64,000 nucleotides of DNA from Ectothiorhodospira marina (GCF_900109495.1 NZ_FOAA01000008.1:62001-126000), one strand, 5' to 3'; counted from the first letter of the stretch, positions 53,406-61,680 are shown. Program-made: numbers and translations. Notes: a model not told the origin generated them from the sequence alone.

Positions 53406-54353
53406 ATGGCCCGTTACCGCTACCCCATCCCGCCCAGTCATGAGATCACGCCCCGGGACGTTTATGCCCGGCGCAGGCGATTCATGAAACAAGCAGCCGC
53501 CGTGCTGGGCGCCACTGCCCTACCCGGCTTATTCCCGGCCAGCGCCCTGGCCTGGCGGGACCAGGTGTCCGAAGCCGAGCCCGGGCGCCTGGGCACTGAC
53601 GAAACCCTCACCGACCGGGAAACAGCCACGAGTTACAACAATTTCTTTGAGTTCGGCACAGGCAAGGAAGACCCCAAAAGGCATGCCCAGCAACTGCGTA
53701 CCGATCCCTGGTCGGTGAGCATTGAAGGCGAAGTAAGACGGCCTGGAACCTACCCCCTGGAGGATATTCTCAAACCCCATGATCTGGAGGAGCGTATCTA
53801 CCGGCTGCGCTGCGTGGAGGCCTGGTCCATGGTGATCCCCTGGGTGGGTTTTCCCCTGAGGGATCTGCTGCGGCGTTTCGAGCCCACCTCCCGGGCCCGC
53901 TTCGTGGCATTCGAGACGCTGCACGACCCTGAGCAGATGCCGGGCCAACGCCGGGACATCCTCGACTGGCCCTATCGGGAGGGTCTGCGCCTGGACGAGG
54001 CCATGCATCCGCTGACCCTGCTGGCAGTGGGCATGTATGGCGAGGTGCTGCCCAACCAGAACGGCGCACCACTGCGCCTGGTGGTGCCCTGGAAATACGG
54101 TTTCAAGAGCATCAAATCCATTGTCTCCATCCGCCTGGTGGAAGACCGGCCAGTGGGTTCCTGGGAGGCCAGCCAACCCCGGGAATATGGCTTTTATGCC
54201 AACGTGAACCCGAACGTGCGACATCCTCGCTGGCACCAGGCCACGGAACGTCGCCTGGGTGAGCGCGGGCGACGCCGTACCGAGATGTTCAACGGCTACG
54301 AGGCCCAGGTCGCCTCCCTGTACACTGGCATGGATCTGGAGAAACATTTTTGA
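53406..54353 (+). CDS. msrP: Periplasmic methionine sulfoxide reductase catalytic subunit MsrP (YedY)
   Basis: 315 residues from the ATG at 53406, with AGAGG nine bases upstream. A Tat signal ([20 protein letters not shown]) ends near PASALA. The molybdopterin ligand Cys136 sits in [15 protein letters not shown], and the sulfite-oxidase-fold motifs [13 protein letters not shown] and [12 protein letters not shown] are present. It repairs oxidised methionine in periplasmic proteins using electrons from MsrQ. Its mononuclear Mo-MPT cofactor depends on the Moco pathway. The stop shares a base with the msrQ start (TGATG). Confidence 0.95.
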   Translation: MARYRYPIPPSHEITPRDVYARRRRFMKQAAAVLGATALPGLFPASALAWRDQVSEAEPGRLGTDETLTDRETATSYNNFFEFGTGKEDPKRHAQQLRTDPWSVSIEGEVRRPGTYPLEDILKPHDLEERIYRLRCVEAWSMVIPWVGFPLRDLLRRFEPTSRARFVAFETLHDPEQMPGQRRDILDWPYREGLRLDEAMHPLTLLAVGMYGEVLPNQNGAPLRLVVPWKYGFKSIKSIVSIRLVEDRPVGSWEASQPREYGFYANVNPNVRHPRWHQATERRLGERGRRRTEMFNGYEAQVASLYTGMDLEKHF

Positions 54354-54982
54354 TGCGGGAACCACGCCCCCCTTCCCTCCCCTGGCATACCCTGGCGCGC
54401 CTGGGGGTACTGGCTGCCGCGGCAACTCCACTGGCCTGGCTGCTCTGGGCCTGGCATGCCGATCATCTGGGTGTATTGCCGGAAGAAGCCCTGCTGCATT
54501 ACCTGGGCCGCTGGGGGCTCTACTGGCTGCTGGCCACCCTGGCCCTGGGGCCGGCGTTCCGCCTGACCGGATGGACAGCCTTCATGGTCGTGCGCCGGCC
54601 GATGGGTCTTTGGGCCTTTACCTACCTGAGCCTGCACCTATTGGTCTGGCTTGGCCTGGAACAGGCCTGGCTCTGGGACTTCATCTTCGAGGAGATCAGC
54701 CGCATGCTCCACCTGCAGTTAGGAATGATCAGTCTGCTGCTGCTCATTCCCCTGGTGCTCACCTCGGTACGCCGCGCCCAGACACTCCTGGGGCTGCACC
54801 GCTGGCGGTGGTTGCATCGCCTCGCGTATCTCTCTGCGGCGGGCGGTCTGTGGCATTTTGCTCTGGTGGACCGGGGAGATCGCCCCGAGGTACTCGCCAG
54901 TGTCACCGTCCTGGTAGGCCTGGTGTGCTTTCGCCTGGGCGATGCACTGATCACACGGATGACACAACGCCGGCCAGGCTAA
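54353..54982 (+). CDS. msrQ: Haem-binding membrane subunit MsrQ (YedZ)
   Basis: 209 residues with about six TM segments of the ferric reductase-like family: HYLGRWGLYWLLATLALGP, RRPMGLWAFTYLSLHLLVW (His haem ligand region) and HRWRWLHRLAYLSAAGGLWH. It passes electrons from the quinone pool or flavin reductase to MsrP. The ATG at 54353 overlaps the msrP stop. Confidence 0.95.
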   Translation: MREPRPPSLPWHTLARLGVLAAAATPLAWLLWAWHADHLGVLPEEALLHYLGRWGLYWLLATLALGPAFRLTGWTAFMVVRRPMGLWAFTYLSLHLLVWLGLEQAWLWDFIFEEISRMLHLQLGMISLLLLIPLVLTSVRRAQTLLGLHRWRWLHRLAYLSAAGGLWHFALVDRGDRPEVLASVTVLVGLVCFRLGDALITRMTQRRPG

Positions 54983-55071
54983 GGCAGCCTACTGCCTGCC
55001 CATGGCAACCCCCTCAATCCGGATCGTAACGAGTTGATCACAGTAACAGCGCGCGACCAGGATGCGAGTGC

Positions 55072-55098
55072 TCAAGAGGCAACTCATCATGCCGATAG
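55072..55098 (+). promoter_or_regulatory. Sigma-28 (FliA) type promoter for the CZB chemoreceptor
   Basis: TCAAGAGG-N11-GCCGATAG. The -10 matches 7 of 8, and the -35 keeps T-x-AAG of TAAAGTTT (4 of 8). The predicted start is about 46 bases before the ATG at 55151. Confidence 0.7.
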
Positions 55099-55150
55099 AC
55101 AATGAAACCGAATAGAATGTGCTTGGCGCACCCAATACGGATCCTCAGCC

Positions 55151-56773
55151 ATGCTGTCCTCCCTGACCATCGGCCGTAAACTGGCCGGCTCGTTTGCTAT
55201 CGTTCTTCTGATCTTGCTGGTGATTGCCGTGATTGGATGGAATGGCCTGAATCGAATGGGCGACGCCCAGGCGCGTATGGCTGACACTTACGAACAGGCC
55301 ATCTTCCAGGTGCAAAAGGAGGTGGATCACCTGGCCTGGGTGAATGACTTGGCCAACGTCTTCGTATTGGGCTCCGAGTTTCAAGGGCAACTGGACTACA
55401 CCCAGTGTGATTTTGGGCAGTGGTATTACCGCTTTCGCAACAGCGATGCCTATCAGCAGGCGCCCGGGGAGTTTCGTCGCACCTTCGACGCCATTGAGCA
55501 GCCCCACAGGGAACTGCATCAGACCGCTATCCGCATCCTGCGCGCCGTGGAAAACGGCGATCGTGAACGGGGTCTGGAGATCTATCGGGGACCGACCCTG
55601 GGCCATCTGGAAACACTTCGCGGATTGCTGAGTGATCTGGGTGCCGGGCTTGCACAGCAACGGGAGGCGGTGAGTGCTCAGGCTGAGCGCACCGCCACCG
55701 CATCCACCACCAGCATGAGCATCGCCGCCCTGGTGGCCCTGGCACTGGCTGTGCTGCTGGGCTGGCTATTGACCCGGGCCATCGTCACACCTCTAAAGAA
55801 CACAACCGCTCACCTGCAATCCATCGCCGAGGGGGACGGAGATCTCACCCAGCGCCTGCCGGCGCAGGGGCGAGATGAGGTGGCGGACCTGTCCCGTGCC
55901 TTCAACGGCTTTGCCGAGCGCGTACACGGACTGGTGAAGCAGATGGTAGGGGCCTCCGCGCAATTGGCGGCAGCGGCCGAAGAATTGTCTGCCACCAGTA
56001 GTGAGACGCGTCAACAGGTGCGCAATCAGCAGGCAGAAGTGGAGCAGGTGGCCACCGCCATGAATGAGATGGCAGCCACGGTTCAGGAAGTGGCTCGCAA
56101 TGCTACCGAGGCAGCCAGCACCACACGAAACACCGATGAGCAGTCCAGGGAAGGGACGCAGGAGGTCGAGCGGACCATCGAAACCATTCAGGCGCTGGCC
56201 CGGCAGGTGGAAGAATCCGCCGAGGTCATTGGCACGGTCTCGGCAGACAGCGATGAGATCGGCAAGATCCTCGATGTCATCCGGGGCATCGCCGAACAGA
56301 CCAATCTACTGGCTCTGAATGCGGCCATCGAGGCCGCGCGGGCCGGTGAGCAGGGTAGAGGCTTTGCGGTGGTGGCCGATGAAGTCCGCACCTTGGCCTC
56401 CCGCACCCAGGCTTCCACTAACGAGGTGCAGGAGATGATCGAACGCCTGCAGTCTGGTGCCGCAACCGCGGTCAAATCCATGGGCGAAGGGCGCAGCAAG
56501 GCCCGCGCGGGCGTGGAGCAAGCGGCTCGCGCAGGCGAGTCCCTGCAAGTCATCAACCGTTCCATAGGAACCATCAATGACATGAATGCCCAAATTGCCA
56601 GTGCTGCCGAGGAACAATCCGCCGTGGCCGAAGAAGTCAACCGCAACGTGGTCAACATCAGCGATGGCATTGAGCATGCTGCCTCGGGCGCCGAGCAGAT
56701 CAATGCCGCCAGCGAAGAGCTGGCCCGCCTGGCTGCGGATCTGCAAGACCGCGTGGGGCGTTTCAAGGTTTGA
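55151..56773 (+). CDS. Methyl-accepting chemotaxis protein with a zinc-binding CZB signature between TM1 and TM2
   Basis: 540 residues. TM1 about 13-30; periplasmic region 32-188; TM2 about 190-212; HAMP; signalling domain with [20 protein letters not shown]. The periplasmic region carries His60 (KEVDHLAW), Cys86 ([10 protein letters not shown]), His119 and His123 (QPHRELH). This is the 3His/1Cys zinc pattern and spacing of chemoreceptor zinc-binding (CZB) domains, usually found in the cytoplasm at the C-terminus. A zinc, HOCl or redox sensing role is inferred. There is no CheR pentapeptide. It is 35% or more similar by eye to the Cache chemoreceptor in the signalling region. Confidence 0.92.
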   Translation: MLSSLTIGRKLAGSFAIVLLILLVIAVIGWNGLNRMGDAQARMADTYEQAIFQVQKEVDHLAWVNDLANVFVLGSEFQGQLDYTQCDFGQWYYRFRNSDAYQQAPGEFRRTFDAIEQPHRELHQTAIRILRAVENGDRERGLEIYRGPTLGHLETLRGLLSDLGAGLAQQREAVSAQAERTATASTTSMSIAALVALALAVLLGWLLTRAIVTPLKNTTAHLQSIAEGDGDLTQRLPAQGRDEVADLSRAFNGFAERVHGLVKQMVGASAQLAAAAEELSATSSETRQQVRNQQAEVEQVATAMNEMAATVQEVARNATEAASTTRNTDEQSREGTQEVERTIETIQALARQVEESAEVIGTVSADSDEIGKILDVIRGIAEQTNLLALNAAIEAARAGEQGRGFAVVADEVRTLASRTQASTNEVQEMIERLQSGAATAVKSMGEGRSKARAGVEQAARAGESLQVINRSIGTINDMNAQIASAAEEQSAVAEEVNRNVVNISDGIEHAASGAEQINAASEELARLAADLQDRVGRFKV

Positions 56774-56795
56774 TGAGGGAGGTACACCTGGGGCA

Positions 56796-56948
56796 CTGGC
56801 GTATGTCTGGATTGGTCATGCCGGAGCCGTGCTGATCGCCATCGGTCTACTGGCCATGGCCATTTTCCTGCCACGACTGGTGCGGCGCATTCGTCGTGAA
56901 CCGGTACCGGTCCTGGATGACTTGCCGGACGAGCGTGAACCGCGATGA
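56796..56948 (+). CDS. Possible small single-TM protein
   Basis: About 50 residues in a frame that begins after the chemoreceptor stop: LAYVWIGHAGAVLIAIGLLA, then MAIFLPRLVRRIRREPVPVL and an acidic tail ending DERE. One TM helix followed by a basic stop-transfer is convincing, and GGGAGG lies at 56777-56782. No ATG or GTG is suitably placed; a CTG start at 56796 is used as a placeholder. It may be a real small membrane protein or chance. Confidence 0.35.
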   Translation: MAYVWIGHAGAVLIAIGLLAMAIFLPRLVRRIRREPVPVLDDLPDEREPR

Positions 56949-57428
56949 AACATTGACCATTAAGGGGAGACACCTTTTCCGGTCACCCTTTCCCAAAGGG
57001 CCCCAGCTCCCAAGGCCTGCCAACTGACCTTCCGCCTGGCTGGCACCGTGGGAGCCGGCCTGCCGGCGATGCGCCGCGCCAGCAGCGCCCGGGCCAGACA
57101 AGGTGCCCACCGCCTTTCAAAAGGGGACAGAGCCCTTTTCCGCACCTTTTCCGCTGAGAGGCGCTGGCCGTGGAGATCGATCTGAATCTACCGGTGCCCC
57201 GCGTGATTCGTGTGTTGGAGCGGATCGCCCCTGGCGGGTTAATCCACAGCAACTCCCGCAAGACAATGGCCCCGAGTGCGTCCTGGATGCGGACGGCCCC
57301 GTGCCGTACAACACGCACTCGGTTGGGCGGATTTCGAAGACGCCTCGGAACGTGCTACACCCTACGGGGCACCCTCAGCCGGGCCTGAGGGGAATCCCCT
57401 TTGGATGCGAGAACACGAGACATGAACC
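56949..57428. repeat. Repeat-derived intergenic region with a REP-like element
   Basis: Non-coding stretch. It holds a REP-like element at 57048-57115 (left GTGGGAG head; right arm replaced), preceded by the conserved flank CAACTGACCTTCCGCCTGGC, an AAAAGGGGACAG-type palindrome at 57119-57139, and at 57284-57311 a 28-base segment that recurs (one mismatch) at 60786-60813 in the promoter of the toxin-antitoxin pair. No gene is recognised. Confidence 0.6.
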
Positions 57429-57659
57429 ATGCAACTTGAAGCCATCTACCGCTCAGGGCGTATCCACTTCACCACCCCGGTACGCCTGAAACACCACGAT
57501 ATCCGCGTCCGCATAGAAATCCCGGACGAAGAGATCGAATCGGCGCCACAACCCCCTGAGGCTGAGGCTCCGCGGACCACCGCTTCCAGCTTCATTGAAG
57601 AACTCAAGGCCATCCAGGCCCCCATCCGCGATCTATTGCAGTCGCCGGAGAACACCTGA
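57429..57659 (+). CDS. Short AF2212/DUF104-like protein (antitoxin-like)
   Basis: 76 residues. The opening MQLEAIYRSGRIHFTTPVRL followed by IRVRIEIPDEE resembles the DUF104 / AF2212-like fold (IEAIYENG-x-LRPLEPL), often an antitoxin partner of PIN toxins. The C-terminal helix SSFIEELKAIQAPIRDLL fits a toxin-binding tail. No PIN gene follows; instead an Rpn fragment lies downstream. It may be an orphan antitoxin. Confidence 0.5.
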   Translation: MQLEAIYRSGRIHFTTPVRLKHHDIRVRIEIPDEEIESAPQPPEAEAPRTTASSFIEELKAIQAPIRDLLQSPENT

Positions 57660-57727
57660 GTCTTCCACCAAGGAATGGGATAGGGGTCATGGACAACACA
57701 CGCCTTGGGCAGCCACGGGCGGATGTA

Positions 57728-57940
57728 CAGGGCCCCAAGGTCCTTCGAAGCATTCTCCACCCCGAAAACCCCGCTCAGGGGCGTATCACGCTGGGCCAAC
57801 GCCTCGTCGCTGAATCGGGACTCATCCGCCAGATAATAGCGCGGTTGCGGCTGGTAGACCCGCAGAAACCCCGGCGGTTCCGGCCTGATCATCCCGTAAA
57901 TGTCCTCCCGGGCCGTCCAGCGCTTTGAGCCGTTGGATAG
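57728..57940 (-). pseudogene. Fragment of an Rpn/YhgA-like nuclease gene
   Basis: About 71 codons encode LSNGSKRWTAREDIYGMIRP, then EPPGFLRVYQPQPRYYLADE and DTPLSGVFGVENASKDLGAL. This aligns over its length with residues 130-205 of the Rpn protein at 33927 (LYNGSKPWTAPLDVYEM and following). Both ends of the gene are missing. A GGTGACAGACC-type palindrome abuts the upstream edge (57944-57963). Confidence 0.75.
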
Positions 57941-57943
57941 CGT

Positions 57944-57963
57944 AAAGGGGTCTGTCACCTTTT
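57944..57963. repeat. AAAGGGG-TCTGTCACCTTTT palindrome-like repeat
   Basis: AAAGGGGTCTGTCACCTTTT: an imperfect palindrome, also present at 61679-61697 in front of another Rpn-type gene. It is a sister of the AAAAGGGGACAGACCCCTTTT element. Confidence 0.7.
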
Positions 57964-58156
57964 CTGCTATTGCAAAAAAGTTAGGCCCCACCACAATCCA
58001 TGTGGCAGGGCCCATGTCGCGCGGCAGGATCCATCCAATGGATCATCCATGACTGAGTGCCTGTTCATCCGTGACTGCCATCAATGGCGACAGGGGTTAT
58101 TCTCCACATGCGCTACAGCGATACAAGTTGAATATTCCTAAACTGTGAAACCCTTC
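57964..58156. other. Non-coding stretch
   Basis: No gene, promoter or repeat beyond those listed was recognised between the Rpn fragment and the next palindrome. Confidence 0.35.
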
Positions 58157-58215
58157 AAAAGGGGACAGACACCTTTTCCCATGGATCCGACTCAAAAGGG
58201 GACAGCCCCTTTTTC
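58157..58215. repeat. Two AAAAGGGGACAG palindromes
   Basis: 58157-58177 and 58194-58215: AAAAGGGG with a short centre and CCTTTT. Copies also occur at 57119, 60296, 60523, 62757 and 62940. Confidence 0.8.
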
Positions 58216-58265
58216 CCAAAAGCCCCAACTCCCAGGGCCTGCCAACTGACCTTCCGCCTGGCACC

Positions 58266-58360
58266 GTGGGAGCCGGCCTGCCGGCGATGCGCTGCGCCAG
58301 CAGCGCCCGGGCACAAGCCATGTGCCCGCCGCCTTCGCGGGCGAGCCCGCTTCCACATGG
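58266..58360. repeat. REP-like bipartite element, copy upstream of the RAYT gene
   Basis: Left arm GTGGGAGCCGGCCTGCCGGC (GTGG head plus GCCGGC stem) and right arm, read in reverse, with a GCGGGC/GCCCGC-type stem. A GCGCTGCGCCAGCAGCGCCC centre joins the two. The right end is mutated (GCTTCCACATGG instead of GCTCCCAC). It lies 125 bases upstream of the REP-associated transposase. Confidence 0.8.
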
Positions 58361-58484
58361 GACCACCTCCCACAGCAGACTCATTCCACAAAGGACTGCC
58401 CCGTCCACAGGTGGGTTATGCTGATGTACGCTCCCCCTCTGTGGTACGACACCCACTCTCACCGACTTTCAAAGAGAGAAAAAC

Positions 58485-58946
58485 ATGCCAAGGACGGCAA
58501 ACAGTCATCGCCTGCGGCTCGGACGTTTCAGTGAACCAGGGCGACTCTATCTGGTAACCCTCACATGCCACCGGCGTTACCGGCATTTCACCTCCCTCAC
58601 TGCCGGTCGCACTTTCGTGGGCGCGTTGATCAGCGTCCGCCATGAGGCAAGAACGCTGTGTTATGTCGTCATGCCGGATCATGCGCATTGGCTCATGCAA
58701 CTCAAAGTCGGTGCCGACCTATCCAGGGTGGTCCAGAAGGTCAAGTCACTCACCACACGGCAGATGAGATCAGGCGGCGGATTGTCTGGCCCCTTGTGGC
58801 AAAAGGGTTTTCATGACCGCGCCTTGCGCAAGGAAGAGGACGTGATAGCGGTGGCGCGCTATGTGATAGCCAACCCTTTGCGGGCAGGACTTGTGGAGAG
58901 TATCGGCGCCTATTCCCTATGGGATGCCTGCTGGCTGGATGGCTGA
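58485..58946 (+). CDS. REP-associated tyrosine transposase (RAYT, Y1 HUH family)
   Basis: 153 residues. The HUH motif is His66-x-His68 in VVMPDHAHWLMQLK and the catalytic Tyr126 lies in VARYVIANPLRAGL. The conserved FSEPGRLYLVTLTCHRR start and LWQKGFHDRALRKEEDV segment are typical of RAYTs. These enzymes bind and cleave REP sequences (GTRG head plus hairpin) and are thought to move them. The gene is single-copy here and flanked by GTGGGAG-headed elements (58266 upstream, 59005 downstream), so it probably acts on them. Confidence 0.9.
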   Translation: MPRTANSHRLRLGRFSEPGRLYLVTLTCHRRYRHFTSLTAGRTFVGALISVRHEARTLCYVVMPDHAHWLMQLKVGADLSRVVQKVKSLTTRQMRSGGGLSGPLWQKGFHDRALRKEEDVIAVARYVIANPLRAGLVESIGAYSLWDACWLDG

Positions 58947-59004
58947 ATAAGCCCGATCGTCTCGGGTGGGAAAAGTGGCACCTACCCGTTGCCAGGCGCC
59001 GAGC

Positions 59005-59096
59005 GTGGGAGCCGGCCTGTCGGCGAACCGCTGCGCCAGCAGCGCCCGGGCGAGGCTTTGTGCCCACCGCCTTTCGCGGGCAAGGCCCGCTCCCAC
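59005..59096. repeat. REP-like element, first copy downstream of the RAYT gene
   Basis: GTGGGAGCCGGCCTGTCGGC head and inverted GCGGGC-type arm ending GCTCCCAC. It starts 59 bases after the RAYT stop. Confidence 0.85.
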
Positions 59097-59123
59097 AAAA
59101 AAAGCCACCCTAAATCCCCCCCC

Positions 59124-59214
59124 TTGGGAGCCGGCCTGCCGGCGATGCGCTGCGCCAGCAGCGCCCGGGCCAGGCTTTGTGCCCGCCGCCTTCGCGGGCG
59201 AGGCCCGCTCCCAC
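59124..59214. repeat. REP-like element, second copy downstream of the RAYT gene
   Basis: Near-identical to the copies at 60368 and 62829; the head reads TTGGGAG. It is followed by GGGGGCTTGGATCCCATATA, also found after 60458. Confidence 0.85.
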
Positions 59215-59297
59215 AGGGGGCTTGGATCCCATATAGGGGGCTCGGATACCACAGAGAGTCCCGGATCCCACGGGAGCCACCTCCAACAGGAAATCCC

Positions 59298-60155
59298 TCA
59301 GTGAGGCTGGTCCAGTTGCAGGGCCTTCACTTCATCCAGGGACAGACCGGTGGTCTGAGCGATCTGCTCTTCAGTGAGCGCACCCAACTTGAGCAGGTTA
59401 ATGGCGGTTTCACGAGCATTTTCATGCCGGCCCTTCTGCTCACCCTCCCGCCGGGCTTCACTCAGCAGCGACACTTCATCACGCAGCGCACGCTCCCGCA
59501 CAAACGCCAGCCGTTGCGCTTCCTCGTCGGCACTGAGCTCCCGGATGCGGCTCATGGCACGCTGGACCGGGTCGTGGACAACCTTGGCCATGATGAATTC
59601 CTCCCGCCAATGCTTGAAAAAGGTGATCCAGGCCCGCAACGGACCTTCCGGTAAGCCAAGACGATCCGCCTTGTTCAATTCGATCAGGTTCATCTGCAGG
59701 ATGTTCCCCAGCGACACCTGTGGCTGGCGTTCATCCCGCATCTCGAACCGCCACACCGCCTGCCGGCGCTCAGCCTCGCTGCCGATGAACAGATCAAAGT
59801 CCAGCAAGTGAATCCCCACCGAGGCACGCAGCTCCTGATAGTCTTCGCCCGCATTCAGCTGGGTGCCCAGGGTGCGGGCCAGGTAGAACAGCCCCCGCTT
59901 GTGCCAGGCACCATAGCGGCGAACCTGAATCTCCACATTGTAGCAGTGGCCCTGACGATCGCGGGCCAGCACATCCAGGATAATGTACTTGCCGGTGAGC
60001 TCACTGGGCTCGATGGTGGGATTGAGTACCTCGACGCTGGCAATGTTCGGGAGATCCGGGCGCAGGTCGTTGATCAGGTCCACCAGCAAATCCGGCGCCT
60101 CAGCGAACAGCCGCTTGAACACATAATCGTTGGTAGGGTCGAGGAGATCACTCAT
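59298..60155 (-). CDS. Rpn/PD-(D/E)xK family nuclease (putative transposase)
   Basis: 285 residues from the ATG at 60155 (MSDLLDPTNDYVFKRLF, the family opening). The frame is open upstream, but those codons come from a REP element. The nuclease core reads YIILDVLARDRQGHCYNVEIQ (D...ExQ). KRGLFYLARTLGTQL and a helical C-terminus with REGEQKGRHENARETA follow, ending in a short helix-turn-helix-like tail (LTEEQIAQTTGLSLDEVKAL). Family members are PDDEXK nucleases or transposases. It lies in the REP-rich zone. Confidence 0.88.
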   Translation of the reverse strand: MSDLLDPTNDYVFKRLFAEAPDLLVDLINDLRPDLPNIASVEVLNPTIEPSELTGKYIILDVLARDRQGHCYNVEIQVRRYGAWHKRGLFYLARTLGTQLNAGEDYQELRASVGIHLLDFDLFIGSEAERRQAVWRFEMRDERQPQVSLGNILQMNLIELNKADRLGLPEGPLRAWITFFKHWREEFIMAKVVHDPVQRAMSRIRELSADEEAQRLAFVRERALRDEVSLLSEARREGEQKGRHENARETAINLLKLGALTEEQIAQTTGLSLDEVKALQLDQPH

Positions 60156-60238
60156 CGGGTGGGCTCGGGCTGTTGGGTTTGGCTGATAGTTTGCCAGATC
60201 CCGCCTGGTCCCGATCCGAGGAGCTATCCTTGGGTTTT

Positions 60239-60275
60239 GTGCCCACCGCCATTCGCGGGCGAGGCCCGCTCCCAC
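60239..60275. repeat. Half REP-like element
   Basis: Only the right, inverted GCGGGC/GCCCGC arm ending GCTCCCAC is present, upstream of the Rpn-type gene start. Confidence 0.7.
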
Positions 60276-60295
60276 AGGGGGCTTGGATCCAACTC

Positions 60296-60316
60296 AAAAG
60301 GGGACAGACCCCTTTT
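60296..60316. repeat. AAAAGGGGACAGACCCCTTTT palindrome
   Basis: 8-bp AAAAGGGG / CCCCTTTT arms around ACAGA. It is followed by the CAACTGACCTTCCGCCTGGC flank of the next REP. Confidence 0.8.
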
Positions 60317-60367
60317 CCCAAAGGCCCCAGCTCCCAGGGCCTGCCAACTGACCTTCCGCCTGGCACC

Positions 60368-60458
60368 GTGGGAGCCGGCCTGCCGGCGATGCGCTGCGCC
60401 AGCAGCGCCCGGGCCAGGCTTTGTGCCCGCCGCCTTCGCGGGCGAGGCCCGCTCCCAC
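60368..60458. repeat. REP-like bipartite element
   Basis: Full GTGGGAG...CTCCCAC element, almost identical to those at 59124 and 62829, followed by the same GGGGGCTTGGATCC tail and a further AAAAGGGG palindrome at 60523-60543. Confidence 0.85.
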
Positions 60459-60522
60459 AGGGGGCTTGGATCCCATATAGGGGGCTCGGATACCACAGGG
60501 AGTCCCGGATCCCACAGAGCGC

Positions 60523-60543
60523 AAAAGGGGACAGACCCCTTTT
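60523..60543. repeat. AAAAGGGGACAGACCCCTTTT palindrome
   Basis: Same palindrome as 60296; it begins the duplicated block that also starts at 62940. Confidence 0.8.
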
Positions 60544-60693
60544 CTCGGGTAGCACACACCCCCTTGCCCTCCCCCCCCCACAACCCATTACCCTGCCCCC
60601 TCTCGTTCACCCCCTGAACGACACAACCCAACACCCCCATGTCGGGCCTCCCAAGGCGTACCGACCCGGCGGTAGCGTGCCCAAACACCCCCC
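60544..60693. repeat. Copy of the leader of the MarR-type gene
   Basis: Nearly identical to 62961-63109, the region upstream of the intact MarR-type gene (shared CTCGGGTAGCACACACCCCC and GTACCGACCCGGCGGTAGCG). A third, more diverged copy is at about 61440-61575. Confidence 0.8.
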
Positions 60694-60783
60694 ATGCAGC
60701 GCGAAGACATCCAATACCGCCTCCGGCGCCTGCTCCAGGACAACCCGCAGCTCACCCAGCGCGACCTGGCCGCAGCACTCTGA
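60694..60783 (+). pseudogene. 5' fragment of an EPS-associated MarR-type gene
   Basis: Encodes MQREDIQYRLRRLLQDNPQL and TQRDLAAAL, then a stop. It matches the first 28 residues of the intact protein at 63110 with only a few changes. The break is where the sequence joins the toxin-antitoxin promoter segment. Confidence 0.85.
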
Positions 60784-60808
60784 AGTGGATGCGGACGGCC
60801 CCGTGCCA

Positions 60809-60833
60809 TACAATTCCACGACGTATGCCATAC
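60809..60833 (+). promoter_or_regulatory. Promoter and candidate operator of the toxin-antitoxin pair
   Basis: TACAAT at 60809-60814 as -10 and a repeated GCCATAC (60805-60811 and 60827-60833); the second copy lies in the near-palindrome GTATGCCATAC. Toxin-antitoxin operons are usually autorepressed at such sites. No good -35. Confidence 0.4.
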
Positions 60834-60852
60834 ACCTCAAGGAGGTGAAAGT

Positions 60853-61098
60853 ATGGAACAGGAAACCACCAAGGTGACCTTTCGCCTGCCCAAACAGGAT
60901 GTCGAGTTCGCCCGAGCCTATGCCAAAGCACATGGCATGAGCATGACCGAGGTAATCGATCGGCATTTGCGTCGCCTTCGCGCTCTAGAACGCCATACAC
61001 CGAGTGCCGAGTTGGAAGCGATTACCGGACTGATCTCCCCTGACCTTGATGCCGAACAGGCGTATCACGACCACCTGAGCGACAAGCATCGATCATGA
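60853..61098 (+). CDS. Ribbon-helix-helix type antitoxin (DUF6364-like)
   Basis: 81 residues. The ATG is preceded by a perfect AAGGAGGT. The N-terminal TTKVTFRLPKQDVEFARAYA strand-helix and KAHGMSMTEVIDRHLRRL form an RHH DNA-binding domain; the C-terminal helix (AEQAYHDHLSDKHRS) would contact the toxin. It overlaps the PIN gene by four bases (61095-61098). It should repress its own promoter and neutralise the toxin. Confidence 0.82.
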   Translation: MEQETTKVTFRLPKQDVEFARAYAKAHGMSMTEVIDRHLRRLRALERHTPSAELEAITGLISPDLDAEQAYHDHLSDKHRS

Positions 61099-61400
61099 TC
61101 ATGCTCGACTTGAACGTTCTGCTGGACGTTTTGCAGAAGCGGGAGCCGCATTACCGTGTTTCGGCAGCAGTTTTGGAAAAACTGCTTCGCGGTGATGAAG
61201 TGGGTGCGCTCAGCGCACACGCCGCGACCACGGTGTACTACCTGGTAGCACGGTATGCGGATCGGGCTGCAGCTGATCGGGCAATGAGCTGGCTACTCAA
61301 GCATTTGCACGTTTGCGCCTGCATCGTTACACGCAACGTCAAGGATTTCACAGCTTCGCCAGTGCCCGCGTTGACGCCGCAGGAATATCTCCTTCGTTAA
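61095..61400 (+). CDS. PIN-domain toxin (VapC-like) with an internal deletion
   Basis: 101 residues; VapC-type proteins are usually about 130-140. The N-terminal MIMLDLNVLLDVLQKREPHY (first Asp) and the C-terminal CACIVTRNVKDFTASPVPAL (T-R-N-x-x-D-F end) are well preserved. Between them SWLLKHLHV jumps directly to CACIV: about 35 residues that normally carry the conserved acidic DxEDA-type block are missing in frame. The ribonuclease is therefore probably inactive. Confidence 0.75.
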   Translation: MIMLDLNVLLDVLQKREPHYRVSAAVLEKLLRGDEVGALSAHAATTVYYLVARYADRAAADRAMSWLLKHLHVCACIVTRNVKDFTASPVPALTPQEYLLR

Positions 61401-61575
61401 CGTGAGTGGCAAGGCCGGCTCCCACGGGAAGGTCCAGCCAGAATCCACCCTACCCCCTTGCCCCACCCACCCCCAACCATTACCCTACTCCCAACTTGTT
61501 CACCCCCTGAACAAGCCACCCAAACCCCAGGACGGGCCTCCCAAGGCACCCCGCCCCGGCGGTAGCGTGCCCAAA

Positions 61576-61680
61576 GCCCGCCTCACCCGAGAATTCCTGC
61601 AACGCAAACGCGCCGAACACGAAGCCATCCGCCAGGAGATCGAAACCCTGGAGGCCGAACAAAACACCGAACCGGACTAA
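61576..61680 (+). pseudogene. 3' fragment of an EPS-associated MarR-type gene
   Basis: Encodes ARLTREFLQRKRAEHEAIRQ and EIETLEAEQNTEPD, matching the end of the intact protein at 63110. It is joined directly to a copy of that gene's leader (about 61440-61575), so the DNA-binding part was deleted. Confidence 0.85.

Noticed and set aside
57103-57489. 128-codon plus-strand frame over repeat sequence
   Set aside because: It consists largely of REP-derived sequence and the duplicated promoter segment, with no domain.
61402-61575. N-terminal extension of the 3' MarR fragment
   Set aside because: These codons are a copy of the non-coding leader of the intact gene, so the frame is accidental.
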